Positions 23,674 through 34,580 of a stretch of DNA of 64,000 bases are shown here, one piece after another. Numbering within the stretch: position 1 is the stretch's first letter; each line of letters begins with the position of its first letter. This stretch comes from Diprion similis. Taxonomy: Eukaryota; Arthropoda; Insecta; Hymenoptera; Diprionidae. The notes under the pieces are model-generated. The model did not search any database and was not told the DNA's origin. It worked only from the letters and a program-made list of their open reading frames with translations. The translations under genes and the position numbers were made by a program. The stretch lies in NCBI RefSeq assembly GCF_021155765.1, contig NC_060116.1:17548584-17612583 (forward strand), written 5' to 3'.

Positions 23674-25384
23674 GACGTCGATAGTGATTTTTCATTTTTC
23701 GAATCACACACATATTACACACGTTGTCGACAATCATTTTTTGTCTATCAACATTCAGTCGGTTTCTCTGGACTGATATCATTGCAGCGGAGCTGATATA
23801 ATTAGCCGAAGAGCCCGTAATTTTGTCCGAGTAGTAAATTCGTTGTTTTTACGAATAATGCCACAGGATACTTGTAAATGAAAACGTCTACTGTATTTGT
23901 GAATTTATGCTCTTATAAGACCAAGCTAATTCATTTGATTAACTCTGCTTGGAAATTGTCAAAGGAATCAGTGTCTTGCTTTCCATAAATATAATATTGG
24001 TTCAGCAAAATTGTCATTAATGACACTGTACATAAATAATGGTAATTCTATCGCCAAAAACTATATAAAACAGTAGAAATTCTTTAAAATAATAAATAAT
24101 AATGCAGATTATTACAAAGAAATTGTGCTACATAGATTTATTTGCTGCTAACAAATATTCAACTTCCCTTTCACCGTGTGTATTATTAGTTATCACAGAA
24201 CTCTTATCTTATTATTAATTCTACTGCTTAAGCCTGTTAGGGTTATTTGAAAACAGTTGTTTGCCTTTAATTACTATATTCCATCCTTCAAATCTGTTGG
24301 TTCTAGTTTATTCTTAAATGCTTTGAAGTCTGGGTACTAGAAAAATATCTAAAATAAAACGGTTCGACATACGCATGGCCGGCATGGCAGTGAGTTCTAC
24401 AACTAGTAGAAAACACTGTAGAGATTATTTCCAATCACGTATGGGTGTACCAGACTAAAGAAGAACCTATTGCAACGGAGCCTGCTCAGCATAAAATGAA
24501 AGTATGATCAAGATACAATCGAAATGTTCCGAATGCGATATCGAATACAAGATGATACAAGATAATTCAATCCAAAATGGATTTGAATCTTCACTCATCC
24601 CCACAGATCTCGCTAAGGGAATTTACGACGATTTTTGTATCTCATATATCATCTTCAAATAAATGAAATGAACTGAAATTATTGAATCGAATTGTTGCCG
24701 TTGATTCAAATTAAGAATTCGCTCACTTGAATTAACTTGGAGTCAAAAGGAATGGGTAAAGGAAAGAAATGGCAAAGAATGATAAATTAATTCATAGAGC
24801 TGATCAAAATGCTTGTTTGGCAGCAGGCTTTAGGCATTAACTCTGAATGAAGAAAAAGCGTGAACCAAAATAAATCTTAAGCGATAATGTTTTGTTATCC
24901 AAGGACAGAGTAAACTACTATTGTGTGGAATTATGGCCGATGGGAGAGAGCCCTCTTTTCTGGAATAGTTCCATTCTGACATTAAACACCAAATGGACAC
25001 TGAGAGGACTGAAGATTGAGTAAACTCACGCAATAAAAGAAAGCGTAGATTCCGTTCTGCTTACACAGATTTAATACTATAAATTGTCCTATTTGGTTGC
25101 CGAATATTCAGGAATGCATTTCGAGCATGTGCATTCATATAAAAATAAATATCAATTTGACATCAGTTTGATATCTGAGATTCACTAGCAATCGAACGTG
25201 ATTAACGATAGCTATTGCGTTTTAGTTTGACATCGACATTAGGCATATTTACATATATTAAGGACGTAGCTGAAGTCAAATTCGCTTGTGCTGTTTACCC
25301 AAAAACAGTTACATGAATATCAGCTTGAAGGAATGTTTTCGTGTTATATTGACTTCACTACAGCCTTATAATCAATCCATTTTG
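23674..25384. other. Tail-to-tail intergenic region of nvd and the PH/PDZ gene
   Basis: AT-rich. A plus-strand AATAAA at 24091-24096, 418 bases past the nvd stop, is the best poly(A) candidate for nvd. I see no coding segment or repeat of note. Confidence 0.5.
24091..24096 (+). terminator. Candidate poly(A) signal for neverland
   Basis: AATAAA inside an AT-rich run on the nvd strand, 418 bases after the stop codon. Plausible but not unique in this AT-rich DNA. Confidence 0.35.
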
Positions 25385-27554
25385 TTAGTTTAGTACATAA
25401 TTCTTATATCCACGATGACTACGCAAGCATTTTTTCAAGGAAGATACCAGATCAGTTGGTTGCATAACAATGGAAACGTCAAGCCCGACACCTCCAAGAC
25501 GTTCTCGAGCGTCTTCTCCTTGGCCTAGTATGTTTAATGGCCGACCATTTACTTCCGTCAATGTCCAATTGACGAAAGTTCCCGCTGGCATGGTTGGATC
25601 AGCCGCAAGAGCTGCAGGTGGTAATCCAGAAGTCAATGCCATACCTCCAACCCCTATCACTTCGTTGCCCTGTAGCTCGAGCCCAAATCCTTGACTGTCA
25701 GTTTCGCGATCGCTTCCCCTAATCAAAGTCATTGTTCGACCCTGTGGGAGCCTCCTGACGATCATCTCTACCTATAAGATGGATTACATGTCAATCGAAG
25801 TGTTTGACGCAAAAATTTACAGATCAAGTTGATCGTAGTATAAAAACAAGGCTGAAGCTAGTAACGATAACGTAACAAAAGATGATGAAATAAATCGTTG
25901 TTCTAAAATATTTTAGAAGGACTTTCAAGGATTTGACTTTTCAAAATACCAACAAGTCTTTTTTGTTATATGATTCACTAGCTGAACTTCGGAGCGTCGT
26001 AAGGCTGTGAAGTAACGATTTTCCTAAACATGCATTGTTAAAGTAACCATTCTGACTTCAACCTCATGAATAAAAAAAGACAGTCAAGATTTCATTATTT
26101 ACAGTGGATATTAAAAAAGTTATCAGCTTACATATGGAGTTGTGCAATTCTTGAGAATATCACGTGCAGACGTCGCACTGTGCACAGGACTTCCAGCTAA
26201 ACTGAGCACCTGATCCCCAATATGTAGCACATTGTAAAGCATCGGCTGTTCACGTTGTTTCCATCCGGCGATCCTGCAAGTAAAACATATGAAACCGAAG
26301 AAACGAACATGGTAACATAAGCACATCCTTATATGTATTGCAGTCTTGAATCAAACCCGTTAACTTCTACTCTCGTATGAAAACTATATATGAGACTAAA
26401 TTCTTACCAGACAGTCCCAAATGTGTCAACAAAGGCAATGTTGTCCTTACAATCTCTTCTTCTCAACTGTAATCTGACTCCAGCATGGTGGCCCATTTCT
26501 CGTTTGAGTTGAAGTACCTGTTGCTCCCTCAATGTCAGCTGTCTACCATTCTCTTCTCTCATCACAGCCCTGTGAGTTCCACTTTGTTGCAGTCGGGGAG
26601 GAGGAGCGAGACTTCTATATTCTCTCAGAGCTGCATAATGTCTGCTCTCTGGCGATTCTGGACTGTTATTGCTTTCGATCAATCTACCAGGTGTGATCGG
26701 AGAATGAGAGGATGCCAAAAACAGACTCTCGTAACTGGAGTTATTATTTTCAATATTGGAGACATTCTCACTATGTCTATCTCGGTGTCCTCCAGGTATG
26801 AATCTAGGCTGAGTGAATGGCTCCCTACCATCATGCACTGGTATATTATCAAAGGTAAAGAAATTCGGCATACTTTCAGACATCGAACCTTGATTCATGA
26901 CAGCTGAGCTCTCCCCCTGATTCATCGGATTTGTCTGGTTTGCCGGCAAGCGAATAGAACCCACACGAGTGATTTCAGTCTGATTTTCTGTTACGGTTGA
27001 GACAGAATTTGTTAAAGGAACGTGAACCTGTACACCAAGTGACGGGGGTGGACGAGGTGGCAGGGGTAAGGGACTGGTCGGATCCCTAGTAGGGCGCCTC
27101 TCAGCTCCGGGTCCTTTGGAATAATAATTTTCCTTGGGACTTAGAATTTTCATCTCAGTTAATTTTCTACTAACAGTTTGTACCCAGTCGTACATATCCT
27201 GATAGGTTGGAGCTGCCAGCCGCAGGACCCTCTGGTCAGAAAAGTTGACGCAGAATTCAAAATCTTGCTGTTCGGTAGCACAAAGTGTGGGGGATAAATG
27301 TAGAATGTTTTGTAAGGATGAATTCCAAAGAAATGAATGATTGGCTGCCTGTTTTTGGTTGTTGTAACCTTCAAAATAAGGCTCAACATCGTCATGGATA
27401 CAAAAAACTACCCAAAATCTCGCGGCTTCTCTTTCCGCCGTATCCGTGCGTCGCAGCCACCCATTTTTGTGGATTTCTCTAAACACAATGCTTCCATTGG
27501 CATCTTCCATTTGCAGAGCATTAATAGTGCCAAATATGCTTGCCCATAAAAAAA
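25385..27554 (-). CDS. PH domain protein with tandem PDZ-like modules
   Basis: Exons 27554-26408, 26273-26132 and 25771-25385 join in phase. The first begins mid-codon after an acceptor (ATAG), so a start exon lies upstream; a fit is ATG-TCA-A at 27825-27819 with donor GTAATG, giving 560 residues. A PH domain (about 30-138) runs from NGWLRRTDTAEREAARFWVV to the closing Trp of MYDWVQTVSRKL. Then comes a proline-rich, Ser/Asn-rich linker (PLPLPPRPPPS). Two PDZ-like folds follow: one with LQLRRRDCKDNIAFVDTFGTVW and LHIGDQVLSLAGSPVHSATSARDIL, the other with GFGLEL, VNGRPLNILG and VSIVMQP. This suggests a membrane or phosphoinositide-linked scaffold. I do not recognise the gene name. It converges on neverland. 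Confidence 0.85.
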
Positions 27555-27818
27555 CTATTTACATTCAATTCTAATAAATAGAAACAAGTTACTTCATAAT
27601 GTACGAGTCTTATAAATATTGACTTTTTATACAATAATAACAATAGGTCTTTGCCATCCGTTTAATCATACGAGTCAGTTTTCAATTTTAAACGTTCTTA
27701 TGATAAAAGTCTCGAAATAAAATTCGAAAGTAAAATTAAAATGTGAAATGACTTAACTTCTTAAACCGAGTGTATGGTCTAAGATTAACTTGCTGCATTA
27801 CATACAACTTGACATTAC

Positions 27819-27825
27819 TTGACAT
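27819..27825 (-). CDS. Candidate start exon of the PH/PDZ gene
   Basis: ATGTCAA followed by donor GTAATG. It ends in phase 1, exactly what the 27554 exon needs, and would start the protein MSIFLWASIFGTINALQ. Only seven coding bases, so this rests on phase and donor alone. Confidence 0.35.
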
Positions 27826-28231
27826 GCGATCATTAACGGGCTCAACTCTGCCATGAACTGTACAGTATGAAAACTCTGGTGGCGAATTTGACTTGCAGTA
27901 ACGTGCGCATCGAGTGCAAATTTCTTAGTCCTCGGCCAATGGAAACGCCAGAGAACTGGGGGGTCGGCAATCAGTTGTGACGTCCTAACGGACACTTCCG
28001 GATAGATCGAAAGTCGGAATTATATCGTGAGAATGAACTAGAACGCACAGTTCATCGTTGGTTGTTGGTCGCCAAGTATCGACTAATCATTGAAATGCAG
28101 TGGGCGGTGGATGTTACACCGGCTTTCAGAAATATAGTAAGGTTAGTTTCTTTCTTTGGCTAACGCACCCGTAGAAAGATAGTAGAAAGAGAGGACATCT
28201 AGTCTCACTGCGACTCTCTCTCAGCCCCAAG

Positions 28232-28520
28232 TATGGAGGGTAGAGAGAAGGTCCCACTCAGCGCTTCTTACGTGAAGCTAGCTGCGGCCGAAATTTCGAC
28301 AAATAATCATTTTAATTCTTGTCGACAGCAGCGCTGGCACAGATTATTCTTGGATTTGTAATTCGAAGTCGGGGTAACACTGTGTTTTTTTATACAGATA
28401 TACATATCGAGAAAAAGCGTTGTAGGCGCCATGTACCGGCGAAAAGAAGAGTTACTATTTTCTTGAGGTTTGGCATGGCGCATAGCGCCGAGTTGAGCCT
28501 CCTTCTCTCTACCCTCCATA
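28232..28520. mobile_element. MITE-like element with terminal inverted repeats
   Basis: The left end TATGGAGGGTAGAGAGAAGG is the exact reverse complement of the right end. It is flanked by a 7-bp direct repeat CCCCAAG (28225-28231 and 28522-28528), with one extra T on the right, which fits a 7-8 bp target-site duplication. At 289 bp with no coding capacity it is a non-autonomous DNA transposon, superfamily undetermined. An older relative lies at 2526-2804. Confidence 0.85.
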
Positions 28521-28528
28521 TCCCCAAG

Positions 28529-30373
28529 CCTAACCAGGTGCACTTACCCACCGAGCAATAGTCAGAAAAATTTGCCCAGAGATAACTGTGTTTAAATTGG
28601 TTTAAATTCCTCCGTCCACGACAATTCTTTTATCAACAGATGTAGATAATTAGCTGAGCTTAACTGACATAGGTATTTTTCAACTGAAATAGCATAGTGG
28701 AATGCGATCAATACAATACGTATATGATATCTCGTATCTAATGGCATAAGGTGATAATCACCAAAAATGCGATTTTAGTGGCAAAAGGGGGCATAATTCT
28801 TTCTTTCTTAACTATTTGCTCTGATAATGATCAAAACGTACAATGCAATTGAAATCAAGTGTTTGAAAATAGAAAAGGCAAAATGTCGTATGTTAGGCAG
28901 ATACAACCTGTTTCCGTTAATAACTATACATGATAAAGGAGATAAAGAAAAGAAGAACAGGTCGTAATGGCCATTTGTTTTTGTTGTAAACACTTTGAAG
29001 ACTACTAAAATCATGAAAAATTGAAACTATCAAAATTATACAGTGAGGATGTCGATTTTCTGAACGTTGATTATACAAATCGTTAATTATCGCAACTATG
29101 GGAATAACGGTAATAATTTCTGGTGGTTACGCCATTATGCAATTACAATAGCATGTTCTTTTTTCAATTTTCATCAGGACCAAAAGGTTGTATCTACGAG
29201 CACATACGACGTTTTGCTTTTAGATAATTAATTGATAACTTGAGCCCAAGAAAAGCGGAAAAATTATTTTTGAATCATACAACCTGAGAGAATTAGCCGA
29301 TATGGGTTTTTATCGTTGTATCAGTAGTAGAAGATTGTATCTACCAATACACACGACCTTTGGTTCTTGATTAAACTGTTTAATTAATTTCATGTTTTAA
29401 GCCAAGATACGTTCAAAATAAAATGTACGCTCTTTTGCTTGTTCAATAGTAAAAGGTCGTAAGATGGCGCTTACGATCTTAAGCCATTGCACACGCGATA
29501 TATGTAGGTGATTGTATTTTCTATGATATGGGAAGAGAGAAACGTTAATTTACGGAACTTTTTTTCAAACCGTATAAAAGAAATATTTTTCATTTAACGA
29601 AGATGAGAGGTAGTGTATTTACGTGATTTTGTTATTAAATTATTTGAACATATAAGGGAAGGAATAAATTAGAAATAAAACAAAAGAAAATATGAAAATG
29701 ACACCACCACTTTCTTTGTAGGTGTATAGATGTGTAAGAGCGTTTTGCCTCCTTGCAGATGCAATTTTTTTTTAAAGAAAAAACCGCGAGAAACTCTCCT
29801 ACCATTTGTTTTCGCTTTTCAACATGCAAATCGGCCCGATAAAAATGTAAACGGTACCGTTGACTGAGGAATATTCTACTGTCAACGGCGGCACTTTTTT
29901 TGTTATAACAATCTGTTGAATCTCCACCGCTTTTTAACTCTTGTTGATTCCAATCTTTCCATATAAACCTAAGAAACATCTTGACCTCAAAGATTTTACG
30001 TAGGATCCTTGAAAATGTAGATCTTGTTAAAAAAAAAAAGTACCTTTCATATAAAACCTACCGTATTTTTCATTATTCCATACCAATATTATGTTATATA
30101 TGGGCTCATTTGATTTTTTCAATTGCAAATATGTCAAACTTGAGCAATATCCCTTAAGTGTTCCACCTTGAGGGACCCCTTCACTCCTTGAAAACATATT
30201 TTCGCCGCAAGGGAAACAGCTTCTCTCAAGATTTTCATAGAGTATAATAGATTGAAAATTTATGAACAAAATTCTAAGGGAACACCAGAATACAATGTCA
30301 TGGGACTATGCATTTCATTTGTCAAATCTACTGCGTTGCGTCTATTCGCACGCCTATGATACACAGTGCGCAC
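28529..30373. other. AT-rich intergenic stretch
   Basis: Between the MITE and the foldback element. Open frames are short and unrecognised. I see no feature I can support. Confidence 0.5.
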
Positions 30374-30503
30374 GTACACCGCCCGAGGTGGATTCTGACC
30401 GATTTAAAGTCACCCATGTCGTCTGCTACGCAGGGTGGACAGATGATAGCAGACGAAATCAGTGACCATGAGTCGGTCAGAATCCATCTCTGCACAGGTG
30501 TAC
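30374..30503. repeat. Foldback element upstream of ASPP
   Basis: Inverted arms: GGTGGATTCTGACCGA on the left matches TCGGTCAGAATCCATC on the right in reverse complement. CACCCATGTCGTCTGCTA further matches AGCAGACGAAATCAGTG inverted, and the ends GTACACC/GGTGTAC also pair. About 130 bp, non-coding. Confidence 0.75.
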
Positions 30504-30589
30504 ACCAATCGAATGATTGGAAAGATTGAAAAGACCGGCGACGAGCCGTTGTGCGTAACTGTTTTCCGTCTCCTCCTTTCGAGCTTCCT

Positions 30590-30900
30590 TCAAAGCTTCC
30601 CACTTCGTCCTCTCCTCCCCCTCTAGCCAGTCAGAATCCACGCGCGTACACATACACACGCACGCACTCACACACACACACAGCTCACTTGGTGCTCTCT
30701 CTCTGCCCCTCACTGCCGCTTTACTCTTCATCGCTCCGTGCCCTTGCTCTTCCTTCCTTGTCGCTTCCCTGCACCCGCGCCTCCCATCGCCGCCGCCGTC
30801 GTCGCCGCATACTCCTTTCGCTACCCCCTTACCCCACCCCCCGCCGTCGCCGCGATCAACGTCGGCTTCCCCCTCCCCCTGCCTACCTGCGCAGGTAACG
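30590..30900. promoter_or_regulatory. Pyrimidine-rich, CpG-containing tract before the ASPP region
   Basis: About 300 bases with strong strand asymmetry: the plus strand is mostly C and T, with CCGCCGCCGTCGTCGCC-type triplets near 30790. This is unlike the AT-rich surroundings. It precedes the candidate ASPP promoter by about 170-450 bases. The 115-codon frame through it is a composition artefact. Confidence 0.4.
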
Positions 30901-31059
30901 TGCCAACGTCAGGGAATGGCTGCTTTACCTGTGCACCTGGCTAACCGTTCTCCAGCGGACCGAACGACCGATTGGTCAAGATTCTTTAATCTATCTACCG
31001 ATTGGCTCACGGCCAGGTTCTAACAGCAGTAGGTTTTAATCTGATTTACTATAGTCCGG

Positions 31060-31411
31060 CAGCACTCAGTTTGTTACCTTAGCTACATAGGCAGGCAGAC
31101 ATTTTGTAAGCCTGTAAAGCCGAATAACGCGTTTCTGCCACATGAGCCGTGGTACTCTGTCGGAAATTGTCGAAATCGCATTGACCGAACTGCTGCTCGG
31201 CTAACGAATCGTTATGCTTGCGGTACAACGTCAAGTTTCATCTAGTTGATGATGTAGTATTGAGGAAAGGCTTCAGCGCCGTTACGCCAGCCTGTCCGTC
31301 GGTATATTACAAGTCAGCCGCTGCACTCTACAGCGCAATCGTCGGCACAAGCATTGTTATTTCCCTTGCGCTAGTCCTTCGTTCTTTCGGGCATTAATTT
31401 CAATGAAAATG
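31060..31411 (+). promoter_or_regulatory. Candidate ASPP promoter and first exon
   Basis: A TCAGT initiator in CACTCAGTTTG lies near 31067. About 340 bases on, ATG-AAA-ATG (31403-31411) ends at a good donor GTGAGA in phase 0, which fits the phase-0 acceptor of the first certain ASPP exon at 44012. A transcript joining them would start the protein MKM-LPVGGSG. No coding evidence beyond phase and signals. Confidence 0.4.
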
Positions 31412-34229
31412 GTGAGAAAATTCCCATCGTGCCGACCGCGAGTGATATGTGTACCACTGTGTCCCAGTATAATATAATTGTACACTTGGACGTGTCGAGT
31501 TTCCAAATTTATACGTGCATGTCTATAGTACCGCCCTCCTGCCGCATTTCCAAACTACCTCAAAGTATTTTCCCGCCAAGAAGTCTATTAACCGTTTAAT
31601 CTATCGGAAGATTCTACCAGCTGTGGAATACAACCGGTGTATATAATCAGATAATTTTACATATAGTCAGGATGAAGTGCGGGATGTGCTACAATATTAT
31701 ACAGACGTAGTTGTTGCTACTGTTATTGAAATTTAGTGTGTGGCTATAATTCGAAGGTAGTACGTTGCTGTTCAGCCAGCCCGTGCATACACACGTAGCA
31801 CCTATATACCTATGTATGGTGTGTATCTAATATGGTAATTACTATGAACGTGAGATTTAACAGTGAGTGAAAACTTGTGTCTCCAGCCCATACGTGAGAT
31901 TACCGAAGTCTGGATTACGCCGACGAATTACGAAAAGTCAAAATTTTACCCGTTCGACAAAAAGGTACGTCAATGCACTTCTCAGGAGAACTTGGACCTT
32001 TTTTCATTGAGTCCCAAAGGCTTTATAACGCCTGGCAGTCATTATGTCTATCTAGTGTGTAACTATAACGCGACAGTCACTCTGTGAGCCGCTTTTGCGT
32101 CTGACTGCACGCACCTCAGTATAGTACGAAAAAGAAAACTTCAATTTTCGATAATTGTCTGATTGAAATCGATGAAGATAGTAAAAAAAATATCTGTTTC
32201 TCAAACATGAAGTTATAGATCTGTATTATATACGTGAAAAGAATGGCATAATACAACACGAACTGCGCCGCGCCGGGGTAAATGGCAACGCTGCTCCACA
32301 ATTATCATGTAACGTTGAATACTTGTACAAGTTTATCGAATAATAATTTATAATATAGATACCAGATTCCCAAACAACAAACTGCTTTTCGTTGCTCTAA
32401 TGGGTAAAAAGCCTGTGTTACTGGGTGCGCGCACACAAGGTAGAGGCATATACATATGATATATGTATGTACATGAATCTACTTAGGCACCACCACCGCA
32501 CACGCACGGACGCTTATAATCTGATAGACACCACCGTGCCGAAAGTTTCTCAAGGCTTGAATACTTTCTACTAATAGCTACAAACCGACATTGAACCGTT
32601 GCCTTGCACGCCGCCATGGACCAACGGCGCAAAGGTTTCCGAAATTTCATTGCTTTTCGCTGACTATGTGCTGGTTATACGTATTCCATTCACCATTCGG
32701 GTATGTCACTATAATATATGTATAGTGTATGCAAGAGTGTCCGCTTGCAGCGTATGTGAAGGGTGTCCCATAGAATATGACGTGACCAAAATTTATATAA
32801 CTTGAACACTATTAGGATCAAGCAAATTAAAATAAAATGTCTCCTAATTGTGGGTGTCAGCTATCGCTTATACTGCGAAATCCTATCCTATAAGGTTCAA
32901 AATTATATAACACAAATGCGGTCTAGCGTGCCTTCGCCGATACTTCGAAGGACATTCGTAATTGTGTCTTTTGACACAGTATTAAATACAAATTATACCA
33001 AGCATACTAAGGCCATCGAGGAGTTGAAAGACGTACATACTTAGTTAGGGACGTCGTTCGAAGTATTGGCGAAGGCACCATAGACCGCGTTTATGCTACA
33101 ATTCGACGTTCTTTGTGAAGGCGAAAACGTGTAAACCACTCCGCTTACGAACGATCTTGCCTAACAACGAATATTTAACTCTCAACATTATATAGTGTTG
33201 ATGCTTAGTTATGTAAATCTTACTTTTGTTTTATCCCATGGAGCACCACGTACATCACAACCTTATACATATAGTTCGGATCACTACGCGTATCACATCA
33301 GCGTAACTTGGGTGTAGCCGTTAAGCAAAATTTCGGTGGCTATTTCACGTATAATGTGTGTATGTACCACGTAGAGTACACGCGACACAAGTTAATCGTT
33401 AGCTTGTGTGACTGACTTCTACGCGCAATCGGCGTTTAAAACTTGGCCTACATCGGACTGGGGAATTCCAACTATATGGCTGGCATTTCATTTAAAAAAA
33501 CTTATAAAAAAATTAACATCCCACCGACATACTTATCTTGTGTTAATAGATAATGTGGGTGCGTACAAAGCCCTAGGGTATAAAAACTCTTATAGGCAAT
33601 GTTGCACACTACGTGTAAATGATTAACACTATCGATTTCAACCATACCTGTAGTATATATAACAATTACAATAGAAAATATTACATTTGAAGGGGCGCAT
33701 GTATTGAAATGCATTTCAAAGGAATAGATGAGACGAGAAAGTTTGCGCTTGTGAGCTTGTAAAGCAACTTTGTAGCGTTTTACGTATCCAATGTTTTACG
33801 GTGAGCTAGGCTGCTCCACGCCATGGCAAACTCCGCGCAGGCATACCTACACCACGTGCGTGAGACTCGTTCTGGCAGTTACAAAACCGAACCTCAAGCA
33901 CGTGGTTTACGCTTGGGTGAGGTTTGCACCAGTTGCGGCTGGATTCGCAGAAGACTGGGTAAACAATAGAATCTCGATTATCCGTATCTCCGTCATCCAA
34001 ATCCTGTTACCCGAACCCACGGCTTATAAACTTTACCAAACGAAGGCCTAATATTTAAAAATATAGGTATATACATAATCTGTTTGGAAGAAGATTGTCG
34101 GAAAGGATCCGTTTACAATCTTATGCCGTGAAATTGACATATTCATAATAGCTTGACGCAATGGAACATGCATAACTATATGTACACGGTATATTATACG
34201 GATATACGTAAAGTCATATCTAATTACAG
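31412..34229. other. Probable ASPP 5' intron with repeats
   Basis: Holds the foldback element at 32913-33093. Other open frames are short and unrecognised. Confidence 0.4.
32913..33093. repeat. Foldback element
   Basis: The left arm has GCGGTCTAGCGTGCCTTCGC then ATACTTCGAA; the right arm carries the near-exact reverse complement (TTCGAAGTATTGGCGAAGGC then ATAGACCGCG). Arms are about 50 bases with a loop of about 77 bases. Non-coding. Confidence 0.75.
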
Positions 34230-34285
34230 GTGGCCGGATAGACAGAGATGGCATGAAGGAGGGCTCTGGCAACGTAACCGAGGTG
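34230..34285 (+). CDS. Candidate alternative 5' exon of ASPP
   Basis: Bounded by acceptor ATTACAG and a consensus donor GTG|GTGAGT. An ATG at 34253 gives MKEGSGNVTEV and ends in phase 0, compatible with the 44012 exon. A mini-ORF (ATG-GCA-TGA) overlaps just upstream. Repeat-like sequence follows directly (CCGATCGAAATCGGTTCGG near 34520), so the exon may be fortuitous. Confidence 0.35.
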
Positions 34286-34580
34286 GTGAGTTTGTATTCC
34301 TCAATTCCAGTTCATCTTCAACTTTTTACAAAACTGTTTCGAACTGCACGGGGGGTGTTCTTCCCTGCCCGCCTGTCTCCGATCGTCGCGCACGTTTCGA
34401 CGTGGTCAAGGAGTTGTTATTTCCCAAGTATTGTACACCTACGTGTGATACCTGCATACGTTGCAATTATGACACAGAACTTGTGCCACCCGGATGATCA
34501 TAAGAAAATATTCGTGAAAATCCGATCGAAATCGGTTCGGTAGTTTTTCGCGTTTATCCTGTATGCGTACGAACAGTTTA
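34286..34580 (+). repeat. Possible LINE-type 3' tail remnant
   Basis: The segment GAAAATCCGATCGAAATCGG followed by TTCGGTAGTTTTTCGCG resembles the 3' ends of retroelements common in insect genomes. Resemblance only; no open reading frame of a reverse transcriptase is present. Confidence 0.35.

Noticed and set aside
30551-30898. 115-codon plus-strand Ser/Pro/Arg-rich frame
   Set aside because: It reads through the pyrimidine-rich tract; the translation reflects base composition only.
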